This document shows, piece after piece, positions 12,801-26,100 of a DNA stretch of 64,000 nucleotides. Source of the stretch: Clavelina lepadiformis (Eukaryota; Chordata; Ascidiacea; Aplousobranchia; Clavelinidae); contig NC_135245.1 of NCBI RefSeq assembly GCF_947623445.1, forward strand, positions 1,929,501 through 1,993,500, written 5' to 3'. Position numbers and translations under genes: made by a program. Every line of letters begins with the position of its first letter. Positions within the stretch are counted from its first letter, which is position 1. Under the pieces are notes generated by a model that ran no database searches, had not been told where the DNA came from, and saw only the letters and a program-made list of their open reading frames with translations.

Positions 12801-14170
12801 TCTGTTTTTCTGCCTAAAATGGGTAAAATGTGCTCTCTTTCGAAGGTTCAATATGAACGAAAGAGCCTCATAATACCAGGCAAAGAGCCGCATGCGGCTC
12901 GCGGACCGCGGGTTGGCCAGAACTGCACTAGATCATCATTTCTTTTCAAAGTTGATCAATCTGTTGGTAATATTGTATTCGGGTTCGCCTTGTTGTTAGT
13001 GTCGAATCATCCACACACGCGATAATCGACGAATCTATTCGGATTTGAAAAATTTACTTGGTTACAACCTTGGTAGTAACTTGGTGCCATTCATGGCACA
13101 TGTGACGTCATGAAATTCTTGCATAACACAGTGTTAATTCCCTCTGGTTATGAAATACCCAACACTACCAATATGGTGTACGAGTCTAGTTCTCGATTCA
13201 CCTGTTGTCATTGATTAAAGTTTTGTTGTGATGATGGTTTAGTTAGTCATGTCGTCATCTCCACCAATTCTTGTCGAATATCGTTCGTTCATGCAGGTTA
13301 TTAATTTGAAGTGTTTTTAGCGTTAATTTTAAAAATTTTGCTGCTTTCAAAAATTAAAAAAACTTCTTTTCCTCCCCGATCCAGATGGGAGGAACGTGGT
13401 GGTGGATTTGTCTGTCAGCGAAACGAAACCGTTGACGAGTTACGGGAGCGGAGAAGACGAAGAGGGAGGTTCCGGGGACGAGTATGACGAGTACAACGAG
13501 GTGGACGTGCCGACATCGATGCAACACGACGAAGCTTGTCCAAGTATGACCTTGACACGAACCCAGTGAAAATTTTGTTCGATTAATGCTTTGCTTTGTA
13601 CCGACAACAACGTCCGTGACAGTTCATGTAAAGATTCCGGGAAATTTGATGGCATGAAAAAGTGCGTCGGCGTTAGTAAGACAAGTTCCAAGCATTCCTT
13701 TCATTGATGGCGAATTTTAGCCGGTTTATACAGGAACCCAAGCCTGCTGGTGAAGATTTAGATTGAGTTGACAGGAAGCCCATCTTCATGCCCACCTTCA
13801 AGCATGTACTTAAATACCTTGCCAATACACGGTCGTGTACTCTCATTGGGCGTTTATCCAACAACCTTCCATGCATTATTGGCCTACCCCTAGGCTAAAA
13901 AGCCGAGTTTATATGGGGCCATATTAGCATAATCGTCGCAATTGTTCCTAATTCTAAACACTGACGCTCGAATGCTCGATTAACTAGTTATTAGTTAACT
14001 AGTTATTAATTAGTTATAGTATATGAATCGACCTGTCTTAAAAAATAAGGCTCTAATGGTTACGAGAGACGCAAAAAAGCTAAAAAAAATTTGTTTTTAA
14101 ATTTCCAGGTTCGTCCGAGACTTCACCAAGAGAAGAACCTATAAAGCAGGATGCTCCCAACAAGCCTTAA
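6804..14170 (+). CDS. PCM1: Pericentriolar material 1 protein, 9 coding exons
   Basis: Scaffold of centriolar satellites, needed in animals for delivery of proteins to centrosomes and cilia. Exons: 6804-8783, 9016-9298, 9597-9725, 10394-10728, 10986-11106, 11556-11749, 12020-12161, 13385-13543, 14109-14170; phases agree and give 1134 aa. The large first exon encodes a coiled coil (residues about 25-75, with QLKSLQERQKALLQAQQ), an eight-proline run (about 106-113) and low-complexity Ser/Lys tracts. Exon 2 holds the conserved SIYSEAATLISQNEARPHFL and QLNSDYLRQ blocks. Exon 6 has DISEVLFNELA and exon 8 has VDLSVSETKPLTSYGSGEDE, all matching vertebrate PCM1. Vertebrate proteins are about 2000 aa; the N-terminal part before the first coil is missing from this model. 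Two acceptor-like AGs (6778, 6790) just before the ATG suggest an upstream noncoding exon or a trans-splice site. Confidence 0.92.
12579..12925. mobile_element. hAT-type MITE in a PCM1 intron, 8-bp TSD CACTAGAT
   Basis: A 347-bp element with ends CAGGGGTGGCCAACC and GGTTGGCCAGAACTG, flanked on both sides by CACTAGAT (12571-12578 and 12926-12933). The 8-bp duplication and CAG...CTG ends are hAT signatures. It has no transposase ORF, and its right part holds GC-rich palindromes. It lies in the intron 12162-13384 and shares its end motif with the element at 47036. Confidence 0.88.
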
Positions 14171-14595
14171 AACTGAACAACTTGTCCGTGGTTAAATCCT
14201 ACGTTTCTCTTGAAGTCGTGTGCATTTTTGAGATTTATAACGTTGTTTATTAGAAGTAGTTTACATTTGTAGCAACCAGTGCGTAGTCATTGTCATTACC
14301 CCCAAGAGTGAAGCGCCAACGTAGTGCCAACATTGCTTCAATCATAGAAAAGTTGACCTGCCTGGCTGTTTTCTGCTGCTTCTCAGACGAAATCACTTTG
14401 ATCTTATCGAGGGCTCAGTTCTGGAGAATTCTATTTTTTTATTCAAATCTTTCAAAGTGAAGCTGTTTTTTTTGTATTTCTGATTTCTCTCGTTCTGTAA
14501 AACTCCGAAGACGCGGCAAAGACATCGTGCATTGTGTAACTGTGTTAGTTTTTTTTATATAAAAAGTAGTTTGCTTTATTACTGGTAGTTGATAA

Positions 14596-14601
14596 AATAA
14601 A
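14596..14601 (+). terminator. Poly(A) signal AATAAA of PCM1
   Basis: First AATAAA after the PCM1 stop, about 425 nt downstream, in an A-rich tract; implies a 3' UTR of roughly 450 nt. Confidence 0.6.
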
Positions 14602-17155
14602 AAAACACAATTGTGTATACACGCCGTGTTTCCTGAATGTTCATAATTTCACTACCTCCTCATACAAGAATAGTTCGACTTGGTGAAGCTTTCAACGTTC
14701 GGTTGCGCTAATTGTTGAATAACTGAGGTATTCCTGACCCAGGCTATTTTTGCCGTATACGAGGCAGACAAACCTGTTCGCAGTCTTGGGACATTCTGTT
14801 GTTAAGTTTACCGCTAGGATGCAGCACTAAGGGTTGTTTACATTTCGTGCATTGTCACCTTCCAGAATCTCAAGAACACACATGATATTTCAGCCGGTCG
14901 GACGTATTAATTACGAAGCGCAATCGTCAATATAGTTATGATACCAGCAAGTTCGGTGCTTAATGCAGGTTACTGTATTTCGAAATTATGTAATGAGTTA
15001 ATTTACCGTCAGAAAATCCCGATTTTGACGATTTCTTGTTTTGCACCATTTTACAAAAAGAGTTGCGACCTGGGGAAAGTTTCTTAGTGGAAAGCTGCCT
15101 TTAAAACTTTGGACAGCTTCGCTTCCCTGGCATTCAGTCTCCAGACACAACAGATTCCAAATACTTGTACCTCGCACCTCCTGCTGGTTTTTCACAGCTT
15201 GACGTTGGTTTTGGTGAAAGTGCCAACGCCTTCGTCTTCTTTTATTGAATCATAAGATAAATTGTGACGCACTTCAAAGACTAATCACGCAGCTGGTGCA
15301 TTTTAAAGCCATCTGCTTGAATTTGAAATTCGTGGCGCTTTTAAAGTCTGACCATCATAGTGAACCAATGACGGCCCAAGGTGTGGTCTACAAATGGCTT
15401 CAGCCTGTATAGAAGCCGTTTTTCCCACTTTTGCCTGTAGCATGTAAAGGGGCTTTGAATTCCTGCTTGTGCAACTTATAAATTGTTCTACGTATCTAAA
15501 GAACTTTGCTATGTGCAACGGTATCCTATATTTGTGCATGAAGTGGAAATTGATGCAAGTAAGTTTTAAGCCGTCAAACATTTATAATATTGTTATAATT
15601 TATAACATTTATGGCTTGGCTTTAACATCGTTAAATTTATCCTACATTTGGCGCTTTACTGAAAAAATTCAGGCCGAAGCATAGACAATGCAGAGCTTAC
15701 TAATTCCGTTTGCAGAAAAAAATACAACAACTTCGCCATATTTTGATCCTTTTACGTCCCTGAAAGGTGTTGTTGATTTTTTTTGTATTTTATACGTCTG
15801 ATCAAAATTTTGGATAAATCCCCGAAAAGTTAAAATAGGTTTATAGATTAGAGTTGGAGAAAAATAATTTTAGACGTTACTATACTCATGTGACATTGTT
15901 CATATGAGGAATCTGGCAGTGTGGCGTATATTTGGCAATTTTCATCCTGTTTAAATCACCAAAAGTTACTTCGCAGCGGCCTTGCAGACATAAAAAAGCA
16001 TTGGATTGACATATTAGGTTTTTAAGCTTTATAATTATTGATGGTGGATATTTATGTGATGGTGATTGAAAAGAAAAAGGGAAGAGTTCTTAAAGATCGT
16101 GGGAATGAAAACACGGCAGACCGCTGCCGCGTCAAAATGGAGTTGATTTTATTGTTATTCCAGCTGGCCTTTGCCTTTTCAAACAAAAACCACCGCTTTT
16201 CCAAATGGAATTGGCCTTTGCTTGATACGTTTGCTATTTGTTTAACATTAAGTTTACAGCTTCAAGCAATATTCGCACTTTGTGTCAAACTTGGCAAAAC
16301 TTTTTAAAACCACCGAGACCCAATTTAATTGACCATTACATCGGGCTTATTCATATAAAACTCTAAATATTACATAGATCATTTCTTGGTCACGCTTCGT
16401 TTAATTTCATTCGCCTACTGTCGATAAACAACGTCATTGATGGAGCTGGTATATAATCTGCCCGCTCTGCTCAAACATCTGGCATGTTTTCAACCGATAT
16501 ACAGGGGTCGTTCGTTGCGACGTAATTTGCTCATACACCCTGACAGTTCGGGTGTAGGAAAAAAAGCAGGCGCTTTTAAATGCGCGTTTGTATGCCAGTC
16601 TCGCTTGCTTTCGCCGAGACTACAATAGGGGCAAAGTTAACGTAAATAAACGTGACTTGGACCCACTTATCGTAATGCTTTTCGGAAATGATAATTGCTG
16701 TTTACATGCTTTTAAAGTCTAGCGTTAAAAGTCAATGGAAGTTCAATTACATCTGGTGAAAGTTTTGCGTCTGTTTTTCAACGTTAAGATTGATCTGTTA
16801 CAGCCAGGAAGAATAAATGCTTTTGTACGGTTCAGTCAAAACATTAATTACGGATAGCTTTTTGCTGAATATGCGCTTTACATGTTAAGAAGAATTTGCC
16901 GGATTACGCCGCCGTAAAAGACAAAAACAATCGATAGAAGAGATTGTTACGAAAAAGTTCAAGATTTTTATTCGTCGTTCGCGGTGTAAACTCTATTTTA
17001 GGTCGAAAAAGGTTACGCCACACATTACAGGCTTTGAAGCCCTTGGATTTATACTGGCTCATCAAAATCTGTTACATGTAACTACAGTTTACCGTGTTGT
17101 CGTATAGTGGCCTGACTGCCTAGTAGTTCTCCACTTGGTACAAGAATCAACGGAA
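14602..17155. other. Spacer between PCM1 and the SMOC-like gene
   Basis: No supportable gene. Short ORFs at 14998-15684 and 16038-16628 lack family similarity and splice context. The SMOC-like promoter and any 5' UTR exon should lie at the right end, but no clear core-promoter motif was identified. Confidence 0.55.
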
Positions 17156-20100
17156 ATGCAGCACAGGATATTTTTTCTGCTTCTTGCTTTTATTTTGACT
17201 GCGCTTGCCTTGCGGTCATCTGCTGGTCCACCTCGAATTCACGCTAAAAAGCAGGTGAGACTTTGGCCAGCATTCAAGGTGTAGTTTGTCTATGTATCTA
17301 CCTATGTCTATCTATGTATCTATATCAATGCGCTGCGTTATAATAGCTGTATAGAAGCAAAGAGTTTCGAACCTAAGCATAACAAGCACTAGTAATTAAG
17401 TCTTAACCAATTTCTGCTGATTGTAGCCTATTCACTTTCCGAACTCTCTCTCTGAATGTTATTATTCCAGGGAATGGAAGTGTGGTATAGAATGGAAGGG
17501 TGATATATGTTTAGTTCTGTGGCGGCTTGCCTGATTGAAATAGCCTAAACATTAACAAGCAATATGAATCAATCATAACTTTATGGGTTAAGTGCATCGT
17601 GGTTGGTTGATATTTTATCATTTGTTGTCTACAAAACTTGAAAAGGCAACGTGTTGATTATCTTGGAACTGGTTTAGCCAGATTCCATAAAAGGTTGCGT
17701 TGACAACTACCAGTAAAATAACATTGAACAAGATCTCAAAAATCTTAACAAAAACTTCCGGACAGCAACGAAAAAGCTTTTATTGGGATTCTCCGTCCTT
17801 CTTGAGGTTTTTCGCCCGAACGCCTTTTCAAACCCAAAGACAATTGGAAAATGCGATTCGTTTCGTTTACTTTGACTACTATTAATGCCACTCGTCTCAC
17901 GACCAGTTTCATTAATTGTTTTCCAAGTGAGCTTAGACGGTCTAACCCTTGAAAGCACTTTGTCTTGCGGTTTGGCAAACGGCGTCAGGCATTGTGACGT
18001 CATTATAGTCGTCAGGTCTAGTCGCTTTGGATTGGCAGTTCCTGTGCGACTTATACAGGTGGCAAATCGCGGCTTTGCGGACTTTGTACTCCTCCCAAAG
18101 TTCCTTGAACTTTTATGAGATTTAAACATCCCGTTTGTCGAATGTATTTGTTCTATGCTATAGGCCAAGTAATAAATTAGGCTTACTACTCGTTGCTTTC
18201 GCCGTTTAAGCTTCTTTTGCCCGGTAAGTCTTCGTCAAAAGATACCCCTGGCATCTAGGGTTAGTCAAATGGTTGTCAGTGTCATCATGCTGTCATCGGT
18301 CGTTTTGCGCCGCCCAAGTTTGCTTTTAGGAGACAGACACTGGTCATCCATAGACATCCTAATCTGTTATCCGGGATCGATTGAGCACTTTCTATCAAAA
18401 TGTAAGCATATTATAGAAGATAGCATTGATGTCTGGTACTTGTCGGTCGTCATACGTGAAGTGGTTATCGAGCTTGTTACATAAATCTTAAGATGTTGGC
18501 AAACAAAGTTTTGTTATATCATGTAAACTTCTGGACATGTTAGAAAATTAGCTCTTAAATACAAAATCGTATCTTACACAAATTTTACATGGATTTGGAG
18601 GTTTGAGAACCATCCGGCCATTTCATTGGTTAAAGTATTGGGATCAAAATTCATCACCGGAAAGTTCTTCAGGTTAAAATCCGTGTTAATTTGATATTCT
18701 GTTTATACAACTCCATGTTTTTCATACCACAAAACTATGTTGTAACAACCAACTCTAAGCTAAGTCTACGTTGGGTTTATGATCAAGAACACGGTTACAT
18801 CGTCTGCTTCAAAAAGCAGTTTGTTTTGCCTACTCGCGGCTTAGACTTTTGTCTTGAAACGTGAAGGCTTGTCGGAATGAATAGGCAAACATGGTCCGCT
18901 ATTTACACAGTATCTGACAGAATGTGTCTCGAGGCCTTGGCTTCTGCGGCAACCACGAAACAAATAAATTTAACGCCGTCACTAAATCACTAAGATAGAA
19001 TACCATAATGAAAGAATGGCCCTTTCTGATGAACTAGCCACAGTTACGTATAGCTATGTAGCTGTGTGTTTATTTTTATATTGCCGTACATGACATTTAC
19101 GTTATGGCCCATTTTTTAACTCTATCCCGGCAATATGCGACTCCTTTCGTACAAAACTCCCGATAAATGTGGAGCTTTGCTTGTAAAAGTTAACTTGAGA
19201 TTGGGGAAACTTTAAAAGCAAACAAGACTATATTTGTGACATTCCTTGTGTACCTTTGATCTTAAGGTATCTTAATTCGAAAACGTTTGTACAGTGACTG
19301 TCGTAAATAGCTGTTTTGTCCTCACACGGCAAGCGTCGCAAATTTTACAGACTACATTCAACTTTTGTGGTTTGGCTGCCGTTCATGTTAAAGATTATTT
19401 GGCGAGGGGCCTAGATCAATTGCCTTCAACCAGCGACCCTTAATTAAACAAACCTTTATTTTGTTGTCCTTGTTTATACATTTCTATGGAAACTTGATCT
19501 TTTGGGCTAACGACTACGCTATGTTATGTATTAGTTGTTTTCATGTTATATTCTGTATTGATCACGAATACTTTATTATTGCGTGTAACAGATTAAATCA
19601 AACAATCTGTTTTAAATTTCAACCTTTCAGCCAATGCTGATTAGCGGAAATCCGGCGTGCAATCTCCGTTGCGAGGGAGCGAAGAGACGGAAGTATTGCG
19701 GAAATGACGGCAGGACATATGTTTCGAAATGCAAGGCAGAGGAGGCACAATGCGCAGACCCTTTACTTAAAGTCACGCGAGGCAAATGCAAGGGTACGAA
19801 AGTATTCTACATTCACATATGTTATTACTTGATTTGGTTATTTTTTGACGATCGTCAATAATGTGTGGCGTAGAGTTTTTTTTACGACACGTTAATTTCT
19901 GCGTATTTTAGAGCTTGTTTTCTGCCGATTTTTACAGAGGGCTCGTGTTTTCAGGCAAGCAACTACTCACTCTACAAGCAACGTGTGACTGGTATGGCGC
20001 CAATCTTCGTGCCGAGCTGCACAAGTGATGGCAGCTACGCAACGACCCAATGCCACGGAGAGTATTGCTGGTGCGCCAAGGCGGATGGAAAAATGGTGAC

Positions 20101-23100
20101 CGGGTCCGTAGTGCTGCGGGAAAAACCCGACTGTCCGAAACGTGAAGCCAGCAGTAAGTATCAGCATCTTTTTAAATGCTCGGCCTTCTATGCACAAGCG
20201 ATTTTAATGCAAAAAGGCAAAATCTTGTACCCACTGCTGACTAAATGTTTCAGCTCGATTACGTATGCTAACTGACCGCGTGCATTTTTGGCTAAATATT
20301 TAACAACCGCATATTTTGGCTGCTGCTCCACTTTCTTGAAGTCCATTTAGAAATGACGAGGATTTAACAATAATTTGTAAAATGTCAGACGCAGAGCAAT
20401 TGAACAGTGAAGGGGGCGTCATACACGTGCGCACGATCAAAAAAAATTGTATGTTATTTCGATAAATGCTCGATGAATTCAACGCGTATAGCCTGGAAAT
20501 ACGGGGCCATTGTAATAGGAGTACATAATGCGACTGTAAGACTTGGCAAACAGTTCCCAAATACACACCCTAATGACGCTGTGATCGTTACGCCGCTCTC
20601 TCAGCGTTTAAATTAACGATAACGGTAAGAAAATAACGTCACTAGTGACACAGGTGCGTTGGCAGAATGTGTTTCTCTTAAAAACGCTCACGTGCCAAGC
20701 AACTGGACAAAACAATTGACATACAGACACGAATTTTTTTAGAGGTTCGTTTCCTTTGTATTGCTGGGGTTATTAATGGAACGAACAGGTGTCTCTTCTG
20801 ACTTTATTAGATTTTGCTTTTCCATTGTCTACTACGCACCTGTAGTCCGTCGTATCAAATAGACTTTATTAAAACCAACTGGTATTCGTGTGGTTGAACC
20901 GGAAAATTCCTCTTGTCAACGACAAATACGATTACAAAAGATTCTCGATAAATTTGACTTTCATGTTCAAGGCTAAAGTGAAATTTTTCGATGCGTGATA
21001 AGGCTTTTTCGTCACCAAGTAACAAAGAAAGGATTATGAGGTCAAAATGTCAAACGTTGATGATAATTCGAGATAAAATATTAGTCTCATGTAAGGCGGG
21101 CCATTAAACAGATTTTCCTAGTTTTCTTATTGAGGTAATCTTCGCCATAACGGCGTCTACCCTCGCCCGATATGCGTCCAGCCAATTTGATTGACAGCTA
21201 GCTCGTTACAAAATTTGCTCCTGAAATCGTAAAAGAGGGGATGACGTTGTGAAATAACAGGGGAATTTGTCACGGAACTAGATGCTATGTTTGACTTATT
21301 GTACAGCGCGGTAAAGTTAGATGGTAAATTTCCGGTGCTTCAAGTATAAAGGACATTCCTGCTGCCGAAGCGGTTGTCCATTGCCAAGTTTCGAACCCGG
21401 CGTGAAACTGGTTACCGGTTCTCTGGTTACTTATTCAATGTCGGTAAATATCTTATTTTAAGAATGATTAGATTAATAAGACGCTATGGAGCATGTAGGC
21501 AACTTCATCTGCAAACCAGCATAATTGCACAAGAGACCATATATCAGATAATTACATTTATGTTTTGAATAACTTATAGGCAGAGAGCCGGCAACCAGCT
21601 TCACGCCGGTATCTTCGATTACTTTTACAATCCTATTTGTTTAATCATGACGTCAAAGTTTGAAACCCTTGGCGACACCGATATATCATGACGTCATCAT
21701 TTAATACAGGGCTTCTCAAACTTTTTTGTTCTGCCACCCCATTTTAGAAAAGATATTCTATACGACCCCTTGCTGGGTGGCCCTAGCCTATACGCGTTAT
21801 TGATGTTAAAACAATAAACCACCCATTACAAACCTCAAGTGGTATTTTTGTCTCTGGCGAAATCACACAAATGCACACAATCCACTAATGACGAAAGTAA
21901 CTGAGCAGTAATAAAAGAACCGCGTAATGAAAACAGTAAAGCGAATCAAAAATTAACAAAAAAATCATTTGATAAGAGTTGAATTTTTTTTACAACTCCG
22001 TTTGGCGTCGCGACCCATAGTTTGAGAAACCTTGATTTAATATGCATATGTCAGTGGTATCAAAAATAGCTCTGTACTAGTGCGCCCTGAAAGAACTTTC
22101 GAAGCGTACAGGGAAAAGGCAAAAACAGCGTTATTAAATGCAAGAGTCTGACTATTGACTTTGACTGACTCTTACTTACTCTGACTCTTCAAATGCCGAC
22201 AGTATTCGTTGAGATTCGCCGATCTTAGAAGCTAAATAACCTTGATGCTGAAGAAAAATTTGCACGATACCACGACCATAACTTTGTCTTCTTGTTTTCT
22301 CTTTTAGACACACGAAGATCCACAGGTGAGTCCGCACGTGCGGTCTGACTTTCTAGACTGCTGCTACCACCCTGGCGTTTAACTTTGCCAGTTGTAACAT
22401 ACAGTAGTAACTTCCGGTATTAACCGTAGTGATTTCGGTTAATTCCGGCTAGATGCGAGATTTTCCCTTTATATAGGACGCGGCAGGGGTTATCCCGTGT
22501 TCAAACCATGGGCTCGGTACCCCTCCATTATTTAGGCCGTTGAATGACGGACAAGGTATTAATGACAATCAACCCCGTGGCAGTAAATCTATAGCAAATA
22601 TACCCGATTAAGTCAATATCAGACAAGCATAATAATCCGGCTCGAACGGCAAGTTTAAGATGTGAGCCGAGTGGAGTCTTTTCCCAGTTCGGGGATAAAG
22701 TTTCCGATTCCCGTAAGTCGGATTATTAGTTGTTTAGTATCAATTTGCATTTCTTAATTTTCCTGAGCAATGCGCGTATGTTATTAATTTACCATCGCCA
22801 CATGATAGATTGAGTTGGAATTGCTCTATTATAACTATACGCGCCCGCCGCAAATCCCGGTGATATAATTTGACACATATAATTTTGCATGATGATGTCA
22901 CCGCATGCACGCTTGTATTACCATCCGTCGTGCATGTAGAAAGCATTGATATGAAATATACCATAAACCTTCTAACTTAAAATATCAAATTGAATAGCAA
23001 ACGAAGACCGTGCACTCGGAAACTGAAACCAACTTTTTTTAGAGAGCTGCTCGTCGAGCAGGAGATCGACTCTGGTTGAAACAATCCTCAATGAGAGCCT

Positions 23101-26100
23101 GAGAGATTTTCGGGAAACGTCCAGAGCTTCATCGGTCAGTCGTTCATTTTAAATCCTATTTCAACCATCACGCAACGAACGCTTTAAAGTAACTCGTAGT
23201 AACTCGAGTAACTAGTATCTCGGTTTACTTTCCATCAAAATTTTTTACACTTTTGCGGCTTTGTCAACATTCAAAGAGTGATTCTTTTGCTCGCGTAAAC
23301 TAAGAGGTGTGAAAAAATATTTAGCCGACGAAATTCGATATCTTTCGAAAATAATTAAAGTCAATGCGACCGAGTTCTACAAACACTTTCGCCGCTTTAA
23401 TGGCTGTGGCTGAAGATTTTTAAATTCCTTTCCGCCTCGTGTGTGTATTTCCAAATTAAAGTTAATTATTTGAGGTGTAATTATCTAAAGCATGCGTCGG
23501 CGAAACTTGGCAAAAATAAAAGTGGATCTTACAAAAATGCTGCATTTTGTCTCTAGTAAAGACCTCGTAAATATATTTTCTGCTTATTCCACAATCAACT
23601 ACACCGTAATTTGAACACTTAAAAGGGATTTTGTTTCCTCGCGGATTTCTGAAATCTCTCGTCGTTTGAAAATGTTACAGTAAAAGCGCTAAAGTTTAAA
23701 ACAAGTTTCAATTTTATTCAGCTTCATCATTCGCTTGCCACCGACGATACTTTGAGAGATGCTTTGGTCTGGAAGTTTTCGAGAGTTGACGGAAACTCCG
23801 TAAGTACAGTTACACAAAATAAAATTTTATTCGTTTTAATGTTCCTCACCATCGATGGCTATTTATGACGGCTGAAGGGTCGATGTTTTGGCATGGTTTA
23901 GGTTTTTTCGTAGTGGTAACAAAAAAAAAACAATTTATTTCGAAAATAACGAGATTTCGTTACCGACAAAGGGGTGATGATTTCCCTCATAGCGGTTATA
24001 CCTATAAATATTCTGTATGTTCACCTAACATTTTGACAAAAGTTTTTAGGAGACCACGACACCTGACACTTGACAAATAAACCTCGCCGTTGTCGTACTC
24101 TTTCTTGTATAAACGGGAAGTGTTGAGTTTTTCTTGACAATTAGGTGCACTTAAAACGACAGAAAGCCTCTCTTGCGGCTATTTTTGTTTTCTTAGAAGG
24201 CGATTCGTCCTTTAACATTTTCAAAAGAGTGGTTTGCTTATACGTAGGTGGATTTTAATTCCTGTCGGACAAGTCCTACGAGGAAGTATACTCACGTCAC
24301 CCCGGTGAAAACAATTTTGAACCGCCGACAATAATTGCTTTCGTTCCCGTAATCTGAAAGACAAACAAACCGATAAAGCCGCTTGTCTGTCTAGCAATCC
24401 CGACCGATTAAGTGAAGATTTCCTTTGTCACAGATTAGACGTCGTTTACAACGATGATAGGTTTCAGCATTGCCACAATCTCAACCCCAAACAGGACTCT
24501 TAAATTGGCGTTCCTTCGTTCCCTGACAATCGCCATATTTCACGTATGGTGGAAATAGCCGGGTTTAAAACGGATTTTTGGACAAGCGGTTATTTAAATT
24601 CCTGGTGTGTTTCTTGTCGCCTGTGACGTTAATAAAACCACTGACTGTGACCTTGATTGTTGCATCTTCACGCTGGAATGTGATAAAAGATGGTTTTAAG
24701 TTGCAATAAACTTGCTGCCTGTCAACTCGGCCGTCATTCGTGACAGACCAGAGAAAATGAACGAGTTAAAAATAACCACACTGGGTTAAGACGCTCACCC
24801 AGCATCAAAAAAGAACACAAAGCCCAAGTAAAAATCGTATACTACATGTTTAGATTTATAGGCGTTCTCGAAGTGCTGGCGTTAGTTTTGCAAATCAGAA
24901 TAATTACCCCTTAATTAGCTATTTATGTATCGACTTACGCATGGGCGCTATCTGGTTTTGTCAGGTCATGAGGCGTCGGGTTCACAAACTGGGTACAGTG
25001 ATGGATGGGTCGGGGGCAAAAATACCCAGACAGGCTATTTTTCCTTTCAATCATCGTCGCGTTGAGAACCCTGTCACTTGAACCCGAAATCAAAACTGAT
25101 AGCACTTGCGGGTTTTTCACTTTTACATGATGACAGCGTCAGATGGAACCACGAGGCGTTAAAAGACGCGTAACACCATCTTTGTTAAGACAGCTTACCT
25201 CAACGTTACAAGTACAATAACGGGTTTAGTAACGATGCTAAAACATTCAAAATCTGTTTAGGCAGCAACCTATTTACAGTCTAAACGGCTCCTCTACTTG
25301 TGCAGCTAATTTCCTTAACACAACTAATTAGCTCATTTAGAGGCTAAGTGGTCTTTGAAACTTGTTAGCAAAGGTCAATGATAACATATAGGTTAAAAAC
25401 TGGTTGCCGCTGGGTCTACACTGAAAATATTGTCGGAATTGTTTTAAGCTAGAGAAAAATGCCTTTGAATTTCAACTCTTGGCTGTGCGGAAATTTCAAA
25501 GTCTTAGAGAAACAGAGACAGAGTTGTTTTTTGTTTTGGTCTGTACCGAAATCATGATTTTAGTCAAAGTTTTTGGTACACTACGTCTCTTTTTTGTAGG
25601 CAGAACCAGTGAAAATGGAAATAAATAAAACAAACCAAAAATAACATAAATATCATAATTCAAGACTACTACAGTTAAATGACATTTGTTTGCAAAGATT
25701 GTTGTTTTCGCTAGAACGGAAACATTAATTCTAGAGAATTGCGAACTTTCCTCAACAAAGCTCGAAGTTGCGTCGAATCCTTCCTGCAACTTTGCGATAC
25801 CGATAACGACCAACAGATCTCAAACGGCGAATGGATTGTTTGTTTGTTCACACGTAAGTGGATTTCAATCTTATTTCACGTCCTAATTTAGGGGTTACCT
25901 CGTTACAAAGCAAAGAGGAATCCGATAAGAAATATCAGTCAGTCGGTAATCCCACGTCTTCTTAGAGAAAATTGTGATTTATAAATGCGCTGTTGTATTT
26001 CGACAGCATCCATGCTCCCGGGGGCCGGGAATCGACCGGACACGACAACCGCCAGAACTACCACAGCTGGTAAGTGGCTGTTAACCTGTCTTGTTCTCAC

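Noticed and set aside
15303-16628. Several 60-90 aa ORFs in the PCM1-SMOC spacer
   Set aside because: No recognisable domain, and overlapping frames on both strands, as expected by chance.
21386-21405. tRNA T-arm-like sequence GGGTTCGAAAC (minus)
   Set aside because: The T-arm folds with two wobble pairs, but there is no acceptor stem, D-arm or A box around it.
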